Shown: positions 35,093 to 44,101, counted from the first letter of the stretch. The stretch: 64,000 nucleotides of DNA from Haloarcula nitratireducens (GCF_019599505.1 NZ_RKLT01000003.1:124001-188000), one strand, 5' to 3'. The notes: generated by a model not told the origin, from the sequence alone. Translations and numbers: made by a program.

Positions 35093-36091
35093 TCAATGTG
35101 TCGCAAGGAGGTCATCCGGCGGCCCGCCCGCCAACTCGTCCCGGTCGTGTGCCGCCTCGAAGTCGAGGTCGGGGCCGACGGCGACGATGCGCTTGGGGTT
35201 CACGTCGGGATGGGTCGTGTAGTAGTGTTCCTTGATGTGGTCCATGTTCACGGTCTCAGCGACGCCGCTCGTCTGATAGAGGTCCCGCAGATACGGCCAG
35301 AGGTTGTCGTACTCCCGGATGAACCGGCGGTTGCACATGAAGTGGGTGTGATACACCTGGTCGAAGCGAACCAGCGTCGTGAACATACAGATGTCCGCCT
35401 CGGTCAGGCGGTCACCGGCGAGATAACGCTGATCCGCCAGCACGTCGTCCCAGTGGTCGAGCGCGTCGAACAGGTCGGCGACCGCGCCGTCGTAGGCCTT
35501 CTGCGTGTCCGCGAAGCCGGCGCGGTAGACGCCGTTGTTGATCGGGTCGTAGATGTCGTCGATGACGCGGTCGACTTCGTCTCGATACCCTTCCGGGTAG
35601 AGGTCCGCGTCGTTCTCGGCCACCGAGTCGAACTCGGTATCGAGCATCCGCAGGATCTCCTCGGACTCGTTGTTGACGATGGTCTCCTCCTGTTTGTCCC
35701 AGAGGACCGGCACCGTCACGCGACAGGTCACGTCGTCGTCGGCTCTCACGTACAGCTCCCGGAGGTAGTCCGATCCGTACAGCGAGTCCTCGGTACACCC
35801 ATCCTTCTCGGGCGTGAACTGCCAACCGTCCTCGTCGCGGTAGGGGTCCACGACGTCGACGCTGATGGCGCCCTCGAGTCCCTTCAGTCTGCGCACGAGT
35901 AGCGTTCGGTGTGCCCACGGGCAGGCGTAGGAGACGTAGAGGTGGTACCGCCCGGCTTCGGGCTGGAACCGCGCGTCGGGGTCGTCCTCGATCCGGTCCC
36001 GGAACGTCGTCTCCTGCCGGTCGAACTCGCCGTCCTCGTTCGTACTCTCGTAGGCGTCGGTCTGCCACTCGCCGTCGACGAGCATGTTCAT
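35093..36091 (-). CDS. ECM4/YqjG-type glutathione S-transferase homologue
   Basis: 332 residues from MNMLVDGEW. Thioredoxin-like domain with the catalytic YVSYACPWAHRT, followed by VPVLWDKQEETIVNNESEEI, and an all-helical C-terminal domain (RVIDDIYDPINNGVYRAGFA, LAGDRLTEADICMFTTLVRFD). The family reduces glutathionyl-hydroquinones. Haloarchaea make gamma-glutamylcysteine rather than glutathione, so the natural thiol is probably that. Earlier in-frame ATG codons exist but precede the family start. Confidence 0.9.
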   Translation of the reverse strand: MNMLVDGEWQTDAYESTNEDGEFDRQETTFRDRIEDDPDARFQPEAGRYHLYVSYACPWAHRTLLVRRLKGLEGAISVDVVDPYRDEDGWQFTPEKDGCTEDSLYGSDYLRELYVRADDDVTCRVTVPVLWDKQEETIVNNESEEILRMLDTEFDSVAENDADLYPEGYRDEVDRVIDDIYDPINNGVYRAGFADTQKAYDGAVADLFDALDHWDDVLADQRYLAGDRLTEADICMFTTLVRFDQVYHTHFMCNRRFIREYDNLWPYLRDLYQTSGVAETVNMDHIKEHYYTTHPDVNPKRIVAVGPDLDFEAAHDRDELAGGPPDDLLATH

Positions 36092-36260
36092 GGTATCTTC
36101 CGATAGCCGCTCGACCCGCATAAACACCCCAGCGAGGTAACATCCGTGTCACCGCGTCGTCGCGCCGGCGGCGTCCCGGCTGTGAGACTGTTCGCCACAC
36201 CTCGGCCGGCCTTCGAAGCTCTTATGCCGTCGCTCGGCTTCGTATTCGCCAAGAGTACCT

Positions 36261-36794
36261 ATGTCGGACAAACCTGCCTCGATGTACCGGGACATCGACA
36301 AGCCCGCGTACACCCGACGCGAGTACATCACGGGCATCCCCGGTTCGAAGATCGCACAGCACGAGATGGGCCAGAAGCAGACCGACACGGACGACTACCC
36401 CGTCCAGATCAGCCTCATCGTCGAGGAGTCGGTCCAGCTCCGTCACGGCTCGCTCGAAGCCTCGCGCCTGTCGGCCAACCGCCACCTCATCAAGGAGCTC
36501 GGCGAGGACGGCGACTACAAGATGACGCTGCGGAAGTTCCCCCACCAGGTCCTGCGCGAGAACAAGCAGGCGACCGGTGCCGGGGCCGACCGTGTCTCAG
36601 ACGGGATGCGACAGGCCTTCGGGAAGATCGTCGGCACCGCCGCCCGCATGCAGGCCGGCGAGCAGCTGTTCACCGCCTACTGCCGCGTCGAGGACGCCGA
36701 ACACGTCAAGGAGGCGTTCCGCCGCGCCTACAACAAGATCACGCCGTCCTGTCGCATCAAGGTCGAGCGCGGCGCGGAAGAGCTGGTTTCGTAA
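36261..36794 (+). CDS. rpl10e: 50S ribosomal protein L10e
   Basis: 177 residues, full length. [20 protein letters not shown] opens the family; [20 protein letters not shown] and [16 protein letters not shown] are the conserved 23S rRNA-contacting regions. It is the archaeal counterpart of bacterial L16, near the peptidyl transferase centre. Monocistronic by appearance: opposite-strand neighbour upstream, T5 tract downstream. Confidence 0.96.
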   Translation: MSDKPASMYRDIDKPAYTRREYITGIPGSKIAQHEMGQKQTDTDDYPVQISLIVEESVQLRHGSLEASRLSANRHLIKELGEDGDYKMTLRKFPHQVLRENKQATGAGADRVSDGMRQAFGKIVGTAARMQAGEQLFTAYCRVEDAEHVKEAFRRAYNKITPSCRIKVERGAEELVS

Positions 36795-36800
36795 AACCAC

Positions 36801-36805
36801 TTTTT
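36801..36805 (+). terminator. T5 tract after rpl10e
   Basis: Five T residues begin 7 bases after the L10e stop codon, a usual archaeal termination site. Confidence 0.5.
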
Positions 36806-36823
36806 ACTGCACGAGGTTTCCTC

Positions 36824-36990
36824 GGTCGCCTGCGGCGACCTGCGGGAACCCCGTTTGCAAAAACTTGGGGAAAAACGGCCGGAATCTCGGCCTTCGGCCT
36901 CGATTCCGGTGAAACCGCTCGCCGACGGCGAGCGGTATGCTTCGCCCATCAGCCTGCCCTTCCCCGGAGCGCGCGATGAAACGCGCGCTC
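36824..36990. repeat. Array of four perfect hairpins
   Basis: Between rpl10e and the next gene lie four successive dyads: GGTCGCC-TGC-GGCGACC (36824-36840); CCGGAATC with inner GGCC-TTC-GGCC and GATTCCGG (36879-36909); ACCGCTCGCC-GAC-GGCGAGCGGT (36914-36936); GAGCGCGCG-ATGAAA-CGCGCGCTC (36967-36990). Three have trinucleotide loops. No coding frame fits. They could fold as one structured transcript tail, or be a palindromic repeat cluster. Confidence 0.75.
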
Positions 36991-37059
36991 GGCAACCGCA
37001 GTCGGTGAAATACAACACTCGCCGAAATATTATTGAATTAACACGACCTACTCTCGAGT

Positions 37060-37263
37060 ATGGCGTTCCGATTGCTACTGCTCGTCATCGGGCTGGTGGA
37101 ACTGCTCGCGCCGAAGAAGATGGTCGACTTCTGGATGGGGCTGGCGTCGAAAGACGACGACGTGGAACTGCGGCCGTGGGTGTACTCGGTCGCGCGGCTG
37201 GAGGGCGCGGTCATCGTCCTGTGGGTACTGAAACGCCGACGTGGCCGCGGCAAAGCGGAGTAG
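37060..37263 (+). CDS. Small membrane protein, unknown
   Basis: 67 residues. Helix 1 is LLLLVIGLVELLAPKKMVDF, helix 2 is LEGAVIVLWVLKRRR, with an acidic loop and a basic C-terminus. AT-rich GAAATATTATTGAATTAAC about 35 bases upstream gives it a good promoter. Family not recognised with certainty; occurs in other haloarchaea in this form as far as I recall. Confidence 0.7.
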   Translation: MAFRLLLLVIGLVELLAPKKMVDFWMGLASKDDDVELRPWVYSVARLEGAVIVLWVLKRRRGRGKAE

Positions 37264-37316
37264 CGGCCGTCTTCGGCGGCCGGGAGTATTTGTAGCGACC
37301 GCACGAAGGAGGGGTG

Positions 37317-38180
37317 ATGCTGGACCTCGCCGTCACGACGCGGGAAGAGACGTTCGAGCGGATGCGAGAGCCGTTGGCGGCCCGCGACGTCGCCGTCGGC
37401 CACGTCGACGTCAGCGAGCGGTCGCTGTCGCTCGTTGACTCCCCGTTCGCGGCCTACGACGTGGGATTCGTCTACCCCTCGCGCATCATGGAGGGGGCCG
37501 TCGCCGACGCGATGCTCGGCGTGCCGTGGGTCAACGACCGCGAGGCGATACTGCGCTCGCGCAACAAAGCGGACGTGCTGACCCGACTCGGTCGGGCCGA
37601 CGTTCCCGTTCCGGAGACGGTGCTCGTCTCGAACCCCGCCGACGAGGCCGCCCTCGTCGCCGCCTTCGAACGGTTCGACCCGCCGGTGGTCGTCAAGCCC
37701 AACTCGACGACCCGCGGCGTCGGCGTCACGACGGCGCACGACCTCGATTCCTTCCTCGGTATCGCGGACTACCTCGACCTGGTCCACGACTACCGGGCGA
37801 CCGGCGACCAGTCGTTCCTGGTCCAGGAGTATCTCCCCGACGCGCGTGACTACCGGGCGATGATCGTCGACGGCGAGTACGTCGGGGCCGTCGAGCGACG
37901 ACTCTCCACCGACGCCCGCGCGGGCGGGCGCTGGAAACACAACGTCCACCGCGGGGCCGACGCCGAGGGAGTCGCACTTCCCGACTCACTGCGCGAGTTG
38001 AGCGAACGCGCCGCCGACGTGCTCGACATCGCGTATCTCGGGGTAGATCTACTCGTGACCGACGGCCGCGCCGTCGTCAACGAGACGAACGCCCGGCCGA
38101 CCATCGACAGCGCGACGAAGTACGAGGAGGGATTCTGGGACCGGCTGGCGGGGCTGATTCGAGAGACGGCGGAACAGTAG
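37317..38180 (+). CDS. RimK-family ATP-grasp ligase
   Basis: 287 residues. ATP-grasp core: NKADVLTRLGRADVPVPETV, then VVVKPNSTTRGVGVTTAHD, EYLPDARDYRAMIVDGEYVG, GGRWKHNVHRGADAE and the metal site VVNETNARPTID. RimK relatives ligate glutamate to proteins or cofactors; archaeal examples include the F420 gamma-glutamyl cap ligase CofF and the tetrahydromethanopterin ligase MptN. cofE and mer lie 12 kb away, so an F420/pterin role is possible but unproven. AAGGAGGGGTG just upstream is a strong ribosome-binding site for the ATG at 37317. Confidence 0.86.
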   Translation: MLDLAVTTREETFERMREPLAARDVAVGHVDVSERSLSLVDSPFAAYDVGFVYPSRIMEGAVADAMLGVPWVNDREAILRSRNKADVLTRLGRADVPVPETVLVSNPADEAALVAAFERFDPPVVVKPNSTTRGVGVTTAHDLDSFLGIADYLDLVHDYRATGDQSFLVQEYLPDARDYRAMIVDGEYVGAVERRLSTDARAGGRWKHNVHRGADAEGVALPDSLRELSERAADVLDIAYLGVDLLVTDGRAVVNETNARPTIDSATKYEEGFWDRLAGLIRETAEQ

Positions 38181-38212
38181 CAGAATTCGGTCAGGATCTC
38201 GGTAGAGCCGCC

Positions 38213-38596
38213 TTACAGTTCGATGTCGGCCGAGTCCTCTTCGCGGTCGAAGGTGACTTCGAGGATGCCGTTGTTGTAGGTGGCCGACGCGGAGTGTTCG
38301 TCGACCGCGCTGGGGAGAGTGAGTCGCTCGTGGTACTCCCGCTGGTGGCTGTCGGCGTCGATGGTGAGGACGTTGCCGTCGCACTTGAGGTCGATCGCCT
38401 CCTTCTCGATGCCGGGGATGTCGGCGACGACGCGGATCTCGTCGTCGGTCTCGTGGACGTCGATGTGTAAGTCGCTCCCCCCGCCTGCACCGTCTCGGTC
38501 GATGTGAACGTCCCCTTCGGCACCCATCATCTCGTCCATCATCCGCTCTATCTCGCGGAAGAACTCGTCGAAGGGGTCGTCGTCGTCCCGTCTCAT
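38213..38596 (-). CDS. hsp20: Hsp20/alpha-crystallin small heat-shock protein
   Basis: 127 residues. Acidic N-terminal arm with FDEFFREIERMMDEMM, then the alpha-crystallin domain: IHVDVHETDDEIRVVADIPG-like strand pair, ERLTLPSAVDE and the closing ATYNNGILEVTFDR. ATP-independent holdase in the cytoplasm. Clearly different from the Hsp20/GvpH-like protein at 12811. Confidence 0.92.
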   Translation of the reverse strand: MRRDDDDPFDEFFREIERMMDEMMGAEGDVHIDRDGAGGGSDLHIDVHETDDEIRVVADIPGIEKEAIDLKCDGNVLTIDADSHQREYHERLTLPSAVDEHSASATYNNGILEVTFDREEDSADIEL

Positions 38597-38696
38597 TACT
38601 ATCGGGTCATTCGGTCGTATCTCTCAAAAGCCTTCTGTCGAGCTCAACTGATCTATCCCGACCGGGCACGCGGTGGCGTGTCTATCATAGACATTC

Positions 38697-38743
38697 GTTC
38701 GAAACGTAACGAACACAAACAAACATATCCCGGAACAATTCCG
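38697..38743. promoter_or_regulatory. Two dyads in the gap promoter region
   Basis: GTTCG-AAACGTAA-CGAAC (38697-38714) and CGGAA-CAA-TTCCG (38731-38743) flank the AT-rich AAACATATC upstream of gap. Two copies of TTTACT follow (38750-38775 region). These look like regulator sites around a promoter. Confidence 0.45.
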
Positions 38744-38781
38744 AAAACCCTTTACTCTGAACAGGCGCTTTACTAGCCGGT

Positions 38782-39789
38782 ATGAGTGACCCAGTCCGCG
38801 TCGGCCTCAACGGCTTCGGCCGTATCGGCCGTAACGTATTCCGTGCTTCGCTGGAGAACGACGACGTCGAGATCGTCGGCGTCAACGACGTCATGGACGA
38901 CGACGAGATCGGCTACTTCGCCCAGTACGACACCGTCATGGGCAACCTCCCGGGTGCGAACGTCGAGGACGGCGTCCTCAGCGTCGAGGGCACCGACTTC
39001 GAGGCGGGCGTCTTCCACGAGACCGACCCGACGGAGCTCCCGTGGGAGGACTTAGACGTCGACGTCGCGTTCGAGGCGACGGGCATCTTCCGGACGAAAG
39101 AGGACGCGAGCCAGCACCTCGAAGCGGGCGCCGACAAGGTGCTCATCTCCGCGCCGCCGAAGGGCGACGAGCACGTCAAGCAGATCGTCTACGGCGTCAA
39201 CCACGACGAGTACGACGGCGAGGACGTCGTCTCGAACGCCTCCTGTACGACGAACTCCATCACGCCGGTCGCGAAGGTGCTCGACGACGAGTTCGGCATC
39301 GAGTCGGGCCAGCTGACGACCGTCCACGCCTACACCGGGTCCCAGAACCTCATGGACGGTCCCAACAGCAAGCCCCGCCGCCGCCGCGCCGCGGCCGAGA
39401 ACATCATCCCGACCTCGACCGGTGCCGCGCAGGCGACCACGGAGGTCCTGCCCGACCTCGAGGGCAAGCTCGACGGGATGGCCATCCGCGTCCCGGTCCC
39501 GAACGGCTCCATCACGGAGTTCGTCGTGGACCTGAACGAGGAGGTCACCGAGAGCGACGTCAACGCCGCCTTCGAGGAGGCCGCCGAGGGCGAGCTCGAG
39601 GGCGTTCTGGGCGTCACGACCGAGGACGTCGTCTCCTCGGACATCCTCGGGGACCCCTACTCCTCGCAGGTCGACCTCCAGTCGACGAACGTCGTCAACG
39701 GGATGACGAAGATCCTGACGTGGTACGACAACGAGTACGGCTTCTCGAACCGGATGCTCGACGTGGCGCAGTACATCACCGAGCAGTAG
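38782..39789 (+). CDS. gap: Glyceraldehyde-3-phosphate dehydrogenase, phosphorylating
   Basis: 335 residues, bacterial-like type I enzyme. NAD-binding GLNGFGRIGRNVF, catalytic Cys155 in SNASCTTNSITP, HAYTGSQNLMDGP, and C-terminal WYDNEYGFSNRM. It interconverts glyceraldehyde 3-phosphate and 1,3-bisphosphoglycerate. It is followed by pgk, the next step. In Haloferax the gap copy adjoining pgk is the gluconeogenic one (GapII); the same role is inferred here. Confidence 0.95.
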   Translation: MSDPVRVGLNGFGRIGRNVFRASLENDDVEIVGVNDVMDDDEIGYFAQYDTVMGNLPGANVEDGVLSVEGTDFEAGVFHETDPTELPWEDLDVDVAFEATGIFRTKEDASQHLEAGADKVLISAPPKGDEHVKQIVYGVNHDEYDGEDVVSNASCTTNSITPVAKVLDDEFGIESGQLTTVHAYTGSQNLMDGPNSKPRRRRAAAENIIPTSTGAAQATTEVLPDLEGKLDGMAIRVPVPNGSITEFVVDLNEEVTESDVNAAFEEAAEGELEGVLGVTTEDVVSSDILGDPYSSQVDLQSTNVVNGMTKILTWYDNEYGFSNRMLDVAQYITEQ

Positions 39790-39926
39790 ACTGGTCGCTC
39801 CGCTTCGTTTTCGCCTCACTCTCTCCCGACGTTACGGCTCCCGGAACCGCGGCTGTCGGCGGCGGCTCGATCGTCGCTCGGCGGACTCGGAAACGCCTAA
39901 GCACGGGGCGGGTGTGGGTTCGCGTG

Positions 39927-41132
39927 ATGACTTTCCAGACGCTCGACGACCTCGAGGACGGACAGCGCGTCCTCGTGCGACTCGACCTCAACTCACCCGT
40001 CGAGGACGGCGAGGTACAGGACAACCGGCGCTTCGACCGCCACGCCGAGACCATCAGCGAACTCGTCGACCGAGAGTTCGAAGTCGCGGTGATGGCCCAT
40101 CAGGGCCGACCCGGCCGCGACGACTTCGTCTCGCTCTCCCAGCACGCCGACATCCTCGAATCGCACATCGACAGCCCGGTCGACTTCGTCGCGGACACCT
40201 TCGGCGAGGACGCGCTCTCCGCCATCGGCGAACTCGACGGCGGCGACGTCCTCGTCTTGGAGAACACGCGGATGTGCGACGAGGAACTGCCCGAGGAAGA
40301 GCCCGAGGTGAAAGCCGAGACCGAGTTCGTCCGGACGCTCAAAGACGAGTTCGACGCCTACGTCAACGACGCCTACTCGGCGGCCCACCGCTCGCACGCC
40401 TCGCTCGTCGGGTTCCCGCTCGTGATGGACGCCTACGCGGGCCGGGTCATGGAGACCGAGTACGAGGCCAACACCGCCATCGCCGAGAAGGAGTTCGACG
40501 GGCAGGTGACGATGGTCGTCGGCGGGACGAAGGCCACCGACGTCATCGACGTGATGACCCATCTGGACGAGAAGGTCGACGACTTCCTGCTGGGCGGCAT
40601 CGCCGGGGAGCTGTTCCTGCGGGCGGCGGGCCACCCCGTCGGCTACGACATCGACGACGCGAACCTCTACGACGAGCAGTGGGAACAGAACAGCGAGAAG
40701 ATCGAGTCGATGCTCGAAGACCACCGCGACCAGATCACGCTCGCGGTCGACCTGGCCTACGAGGACGACGACGGGGGCCGCGCCGAGCAGTCGGTCGACG
40801 ACATCGACGAGAAGACGGTCTCCTATCTCGACGTCGGCAGCGAGACGGTCATGGAGTACTCGCCGATAATTCGGGAGTCGGAGGCCGTCTTCGTGAAGGG
40901 CGCGCTCGGCATGTTCGAGGACGAGCGCTTCTCCGTGGGGACGGCGGGCGTCCTCGAAGCCATCGCGGAGACCGACTGCTTCTCGGTGGTCGGCGGCGGC
41001 GACACCTCTCGCGCCATCGAGATGTACGGGATGGAAGAGGACGAGTTCGGGCACGTCTCCATCGCCGGCGGCGCGTACATCCGCGCGCTCACCGGCGCGG
41101 AACTCGTCGGCGTCGAAGTGCTACAGCGCTAG
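39927..41132 (+). CDS. pgk: Phosphoglycerate kinase
   Basis: 401 residues. Substrate site RVLVRLDLNSPVEDG and AHQGRPGRDDF, hinge and nucleotide site VVGGTKATDVID, VFVKGALGMFE and GGGDTSRAIEM. Converts 1,3-bisphosphoglycerate to 3-phosphoglycerate or the reverse. The start MTFQTLDDLEDG is the family N-terminus; a GTG directly before it is less likely. 137 bases downstream of gap. Confidence 0.95.
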   Translation: MTFQTLDDLEDGQRVLVRLDLNSPVEDGEVQDNRRFDRHAETISELVDREFEVAVMAHQGRPGRDDFVSLSQHADILESHIDSPVDFVADTFGEDALSAIGELDGGDVLVLENTRMCDEELPEEEPEVKAETEFVRTLKDEFDAYVNDAYSAAHRSHASLVGFPLVMDAYAGRVMETEYEANTAIAEKEFDGQVTMVVGGTKATDVIDVMTHLDEKVDDFLLGGIAGELFLRAAGHPVGYDIDDANLYDEQWEQNSEKIESMLEDHRDQITLAVDLAYEDDDGGRAEQSVDDIDEKTVSYLDVGSETVMEYSPIIRESEAVFVKGALGMFEDERFSVGTAGVLEAIAETDCFSVVGGGDTSRAIEMYGMEEDEFGHVSIAGGAYIRALTGAELVGVEVLQR

Positions 41133-41275
41133 TCGCGGTCCGTCTCGGCGTGGCGAGCGTTCCAGCCGTCTTCGGGGTCGTAGTCGGCGACTGGCCGCTT
41201 CTCGCGGGGACGCGTCCGCGCGTGTCTGGTCGTCCAGTCACCGTCGTCGCGCTTCGGGGAAGCCATCTCTGGCAT
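41129..41275 (-). CDS. 48-residue hydrophilic protein convergent with pgk
   Basis: Translation opens MPEMASPKRDDGDWTTRHAR and ends EDGWNARHAETDRD. High Asp/Arg content with Trp-containing halophilic-style segments suggests a true short gene rather than antisense noise; an internal ATG three codons on is an alternative start. Its stop overlaps the pgk stop by a few bases. Function unknown. Confidence 0.5.
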   Translation of the reverse strand: MPEMASPKRDDGDWTTRHARTRPREKRPVADYDPEDGWNARHAETDRD

Positions 41276-41427
41276 ACCACACGGTAGGGCCGTCAACAAT
41301 AAATTCCTTATGACTAGGGTTGTAAATATGTTACTCGGTTTCGAGTAAGTGTCCGCGACGGTCGCCCGGTTCAGCCCGGCGCGATGCGAGGCGAAGCGCT
41401 TTCCACGCCAGTCGCCGACGAACCGGT

Positions 41428-42006
41428 ATGTTCACCGGTATCGTCGAGGCGACGGGCGAAGTACGGAAAGTCGTAGACGACGAGGACGGTCGACGGGTCC
41501 GCATCGGCGCACCGTTCGAGGACCTCGAAGCCGGCCAGTCGATAAGCGTCAGCGGCGCGTGTCTCACCGTCGAGGCGTTCGCCGACGGGGAGTGGTTCGA
41601 GGTGTTCCTCGCTCGCGAGACGCTCGACCGAACCTTCTTCGACCGTCTGGCCGAGGGGACGACCGTCAACCTCGAACGGGCGATGCCTGCCGACGGCCGC
41701 TTCGACGGTCACATCGTCCAGGGACACGTCGACGCGACGGCCGAAGTCGTCGGTATCGAACGGGAAGGAGGCGACTGGACGTTCTCCTTCTCGCTACCCG
41801 ACGCACAGCGCGACTACCTCGTCGAGAAGGGGTCGATCACGGTCGACGGCATCAGCCTCACCGTCGCCGCTCGCGACGACGACCGCTTCGACGTCGCCAT
41901 CATCCCGACGACCTACGAGGAGACGACGCTCTCGGAGAAGTCCGTCGGCGACCCGGTCCACCTCGAAGTCGACGTGGTAGCGAAGTACGTCGAACAACTC
42001 CACTAG
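41428..42006 (+). CDS. ribE: Riboflavin synthase
   Basis: 192 residues with two internally repeated barrel domains. The N-terminus MFTGIVEATGEV is diagnostic, with SVSGACLTVE, GHIVQGHVDATAEV and the second-domain VDGISLTVA. It converts two 6,7-dimethyl-8-ribityllumazine molecules to riboflavin; this is the bacterial/eukaryal-type trimeric enzyme used by haloarchaea rather than the RibC of methanogens. No FMN riboswitch is visible upstream. Confidence 0.95.
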   Translation: MFTGIVEATGEVRKVVDDEDGRRVRIGAPFEDLEAGQSISVSGACLTVEAFADGEWFEVFLARETLDRTFFDRLAEGTTVNLERAMPADGRFDGHIVQGHVDATAEVVGIEREGGDWTFSFSLPDAQRDYLVEKGSITVDGISLTVAARDDDRFDVAIIPTTYEETTLSEKSVGDPVHLEVDVVAKYVEQLH

Positions 42007-43034
42007 GGTTCGAACTCGGCCTGCTCGATCTCGTCGGGGGAGCTGTCGGTCACCTGATGCGCCTGCTCGTAGGCTCGCCGGTAGGCGTTGAGCTTTCGCA
42101 GCAGGAGTAGACCGAACAGCGCGTCGTAGACGATGACGAACCCGAAGAAGGCGGTGAACTGACTGACACCGTAAAACTCGGAGAGAACCACCGTCACGGG
42201 GCCCGACAACGTGTTGTACGTGGCGTGGATGACCGTCGCGATGAGCAGCCCCTTCAGGATGATGGGGCCGGCGTCGTCGGGGTTGAACTTCGCCAACCCG
42301 AGGTAGTAGCCCGCGAACGCCGAGTAGATGACGTGACCCGGCCCGGCCAGCGCCCGCACGGCCGCGATGTCGCTGCCGGCGTTTATCGCCTGTATCGTCC
42401 CGTCGACGGTCTCGGTGTTCTGGACGATGTACAGCGCGTTCTCGATGGTGGCGAAGCCCAGCCCGGCGGCGGCCCCGTACACCGCGCCGTCGATGACCGC
42501 GTCGAAGCGGTCGTCGCGGTAGGGGTAGAGTCGCACCGCGAGCAGTTTCACGCTCTCCTCGACGGGACCGACGACGAGGTAGAAGAAGAAGAACAGCCCG
42601 GCTGGTTCGAAGATCCCGAATCCGGAGCCGATCGACTGCACCGGGTCGCCGAGTGTCACGTTCAACAGCCCGGCGAAGCCGGCGAACAGCACGCCCAGTA
42701 GGAAGGTCCCCACCAACAGCGTCAGCGGTTCGGAGGAGGTCACGTCGGCGCGCCAGATGTAGAGGGCCAACAGCAGCGCGGGAACCGCGGAGAGCGCCGC
42801 GAGACCGGCGAACAGCGGCTGGACGCCGAGCGCGCCGAGGCTGCCGAAGGCGACCTGCAGGACCAGAATGACGAGGGCGATGAGGATGACCATCCCGCGT
42901 AGCGCCCAGAGACCCGTGTGATAGAGCCAGTGGGCGAAGCGGTCAAGCCGGGACCGCACCTCCCAGTCGGCGATCTCGTAGAGGTCCGTCGACCGGTCCG
43001 CGTTCGATGCGACCGGGTCCCGTCGCTTTCCCAT
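42003..43034 (-). CDS. PrsW-type intramembrane metalloprotease
   Basis: 343 residues from MGKRRDPVASN. Some nine hydrophobic segments and the family motifs: EESVKLLAVR, then FATIENALYIVQNTE, HVIYSAFAGYYLG and HATYN, giving the Glu-Glu and His ligands of the membrane zinc site. PrsW cleaves membrane anti-sigma factors in Bacillus; archaeal targets are unknown. Its stop overlaps that of riboflavin synthase by 4 bases. Confidence 0.88.
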   Translation of the reverse strand: MGKRRDPVASNADRSTDLYEIADWEVRSRLDRFAHWLYHTGLWALRGMVILIALVILVLQVAFGSLGALGVQPLFAGLAALSAVPALLLALYIWRADVTSSEPLTLLVGTFLLGVLFAGFAGLLNVTLGDPVQSIGSGFGIFEPAGLFFFFYLVVGPVEESVKLLAVRLYPYRDDRFDAVIDGAVYGAAAGLGFATIENALYIVQNTETVDGTIQAINAGSDIAAVRALAGPGHVIYSAFAGYYLGLAKFNPDDAGPIILKGLLIATVIHATYNTLSGPVTVVLSEFYGVSQFTAFFGFVIVYDALFGLLLLRKLNAYRRAYEQAHQVTDSSPDEIEQAEFEP

Positions 43035-43144
43035 ACTCCGTTCTGGGCCGCCCAGCACCTAACGGTTTGGCTCGCGGTATCGCCCCGGAACGGTGTGCGT
43101 ACCGAGGCGAGAGTGTTTTGACGGTTCCCGGCGTACCGGCGACC

Positions 43145-43738
43145 ATGACTCTACGGGCAGGCGTCCTCGCCGTGCAGGGCGACGTCTCCGAACACGTCGA
43201 CGCGATCGAACGGGCGGCGACGGCCCACGGCGAGACGGCCGAAGTCGTCGAGATACGCGAAGCGGGGCTCGTCCCGGACTGCGACGCGCTCCTCATGCCC
43301 GGCGGCGAGTCGACCACCATCTCACGGCTCGTCCACCGGGAGGGCATCGACCGCGAGATAGCGGCCCACGTCGAGGCCGGGAAACCGGTACTGGCGACGT
43401 GTGCCGGCCTCATCGTCGCCGCCAGCGACGCCCACGACGACCGCGTCGAGACGCTGAACGTCCTCGACGTCTCCGTCGAGCGCAACGCCTTCGGCCGACA
43501 GAAGGACAGTTTCGAAGCGCCGCTTTCGGTAACTGGCCTCGAAGAGCCGTTCCCGGCGGTGTTCATCCGCGCGCCGGTCATCGACTACGTCGGCGACGAC
43601 GTGGAGGTGCTGGCGTCGTGGGACGACCGCCCCGTCGCGGTCCGCGACGGTCCCGTCGTCGGCACCTCGTTCCACCCGGAACTGACCGAGGACCCGCGTA
43701 TTCACGACCTCGCGTTCTTCGACAGCGTGGAGACGTAG
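43145..43738 (+). CDS. pdxT: Pyridoxal 5'-phosphate synthase glutaminase subunit
   Basis: 197 residues. Class I glutamine amidotransferase triad: Cys86 in ATCAGL, His and Glu in SFHPELTED; also GVLAVQGDVSEH and GGESTTI. It releases ammonia from glutamine for PdxS, whose gene is not in the window. Start at MTLRAGVLAVQGD. Confidence 0.95.
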   Translation: MTLRAGVLAVQGDVSEHVDAIERAATAHGETAEVVEIREAGLVPDCDALLMPGGESTTISRLVHREGIDREIAAHVEAGKPVLATCAGLIVAASDAHDDRVETLNVLDVSVERNAFGRQKDSFEAPLSVTGLEEPFPAVFIRAPVIDYVGDDVEVLASWDDRPVAVRDGPVVGTSFHPELTEDPRIHDLAFFDSVET

Positions 43739-43779
43739 CGCTTCGACGGCCTGAATAGGACCCCGGCCGACCGCCCGGT

Positions 43780-44079
43780 ATGGACGACGCCGACGCCGAT
43801 GACGTCATCGACGACCTGTTCGCGGTCATCGAGGACCGCAAGGAGAACCTCCCCGAGGACTCCTACACCACGTCGCTGTTCACCCACGAGAAGGGGGAAA
43901 ACGCCGTCTTGGAGAAGCTCGGCGAGGAGACCACCGAGCTGATTCTCGCGGCGAAAGACGACGACCGCGAGGAGCTCGCTCACGAGTCGGCCGACATCGT
44001 CTATCACCTGCTCGTCTTGCTCTCGATGAAGGACATGGACGTCGAGGACTTGCGATCGGAGTTGTCGAAGAGGCGGTAA
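43780..44079 (+). CDS. hisE: Phosphoribosyl-ATP pyrophosphatase
   Basis: 99 residues. MazG-like helical fold with EKLGEETTELILAAK and ESADIVYHLLVLL supplying the metal-binding Glu and Asp. It performs the second step of histidine synthesis. 41 bases after pdxT, probably the same transcript. Confidence 0.94.
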   Translation: MDDADADDVIDDLFAVIEDRKENLPEDSYTTSLFTHEKGENAVLEKLGEETTELILAAKDDDREELAHESADIVYHLLVLLSMKDMDVEDLRSELSKRR

Positions 44080-44101
44080 CGAGGGGCGTGAGCGCAGCGG
44101 A

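Noticed and set aside
36824..36990. CRISPR array
   Set aside because: The hairpins differ from each other in sequence, with no constant repeat and spacer lengths.
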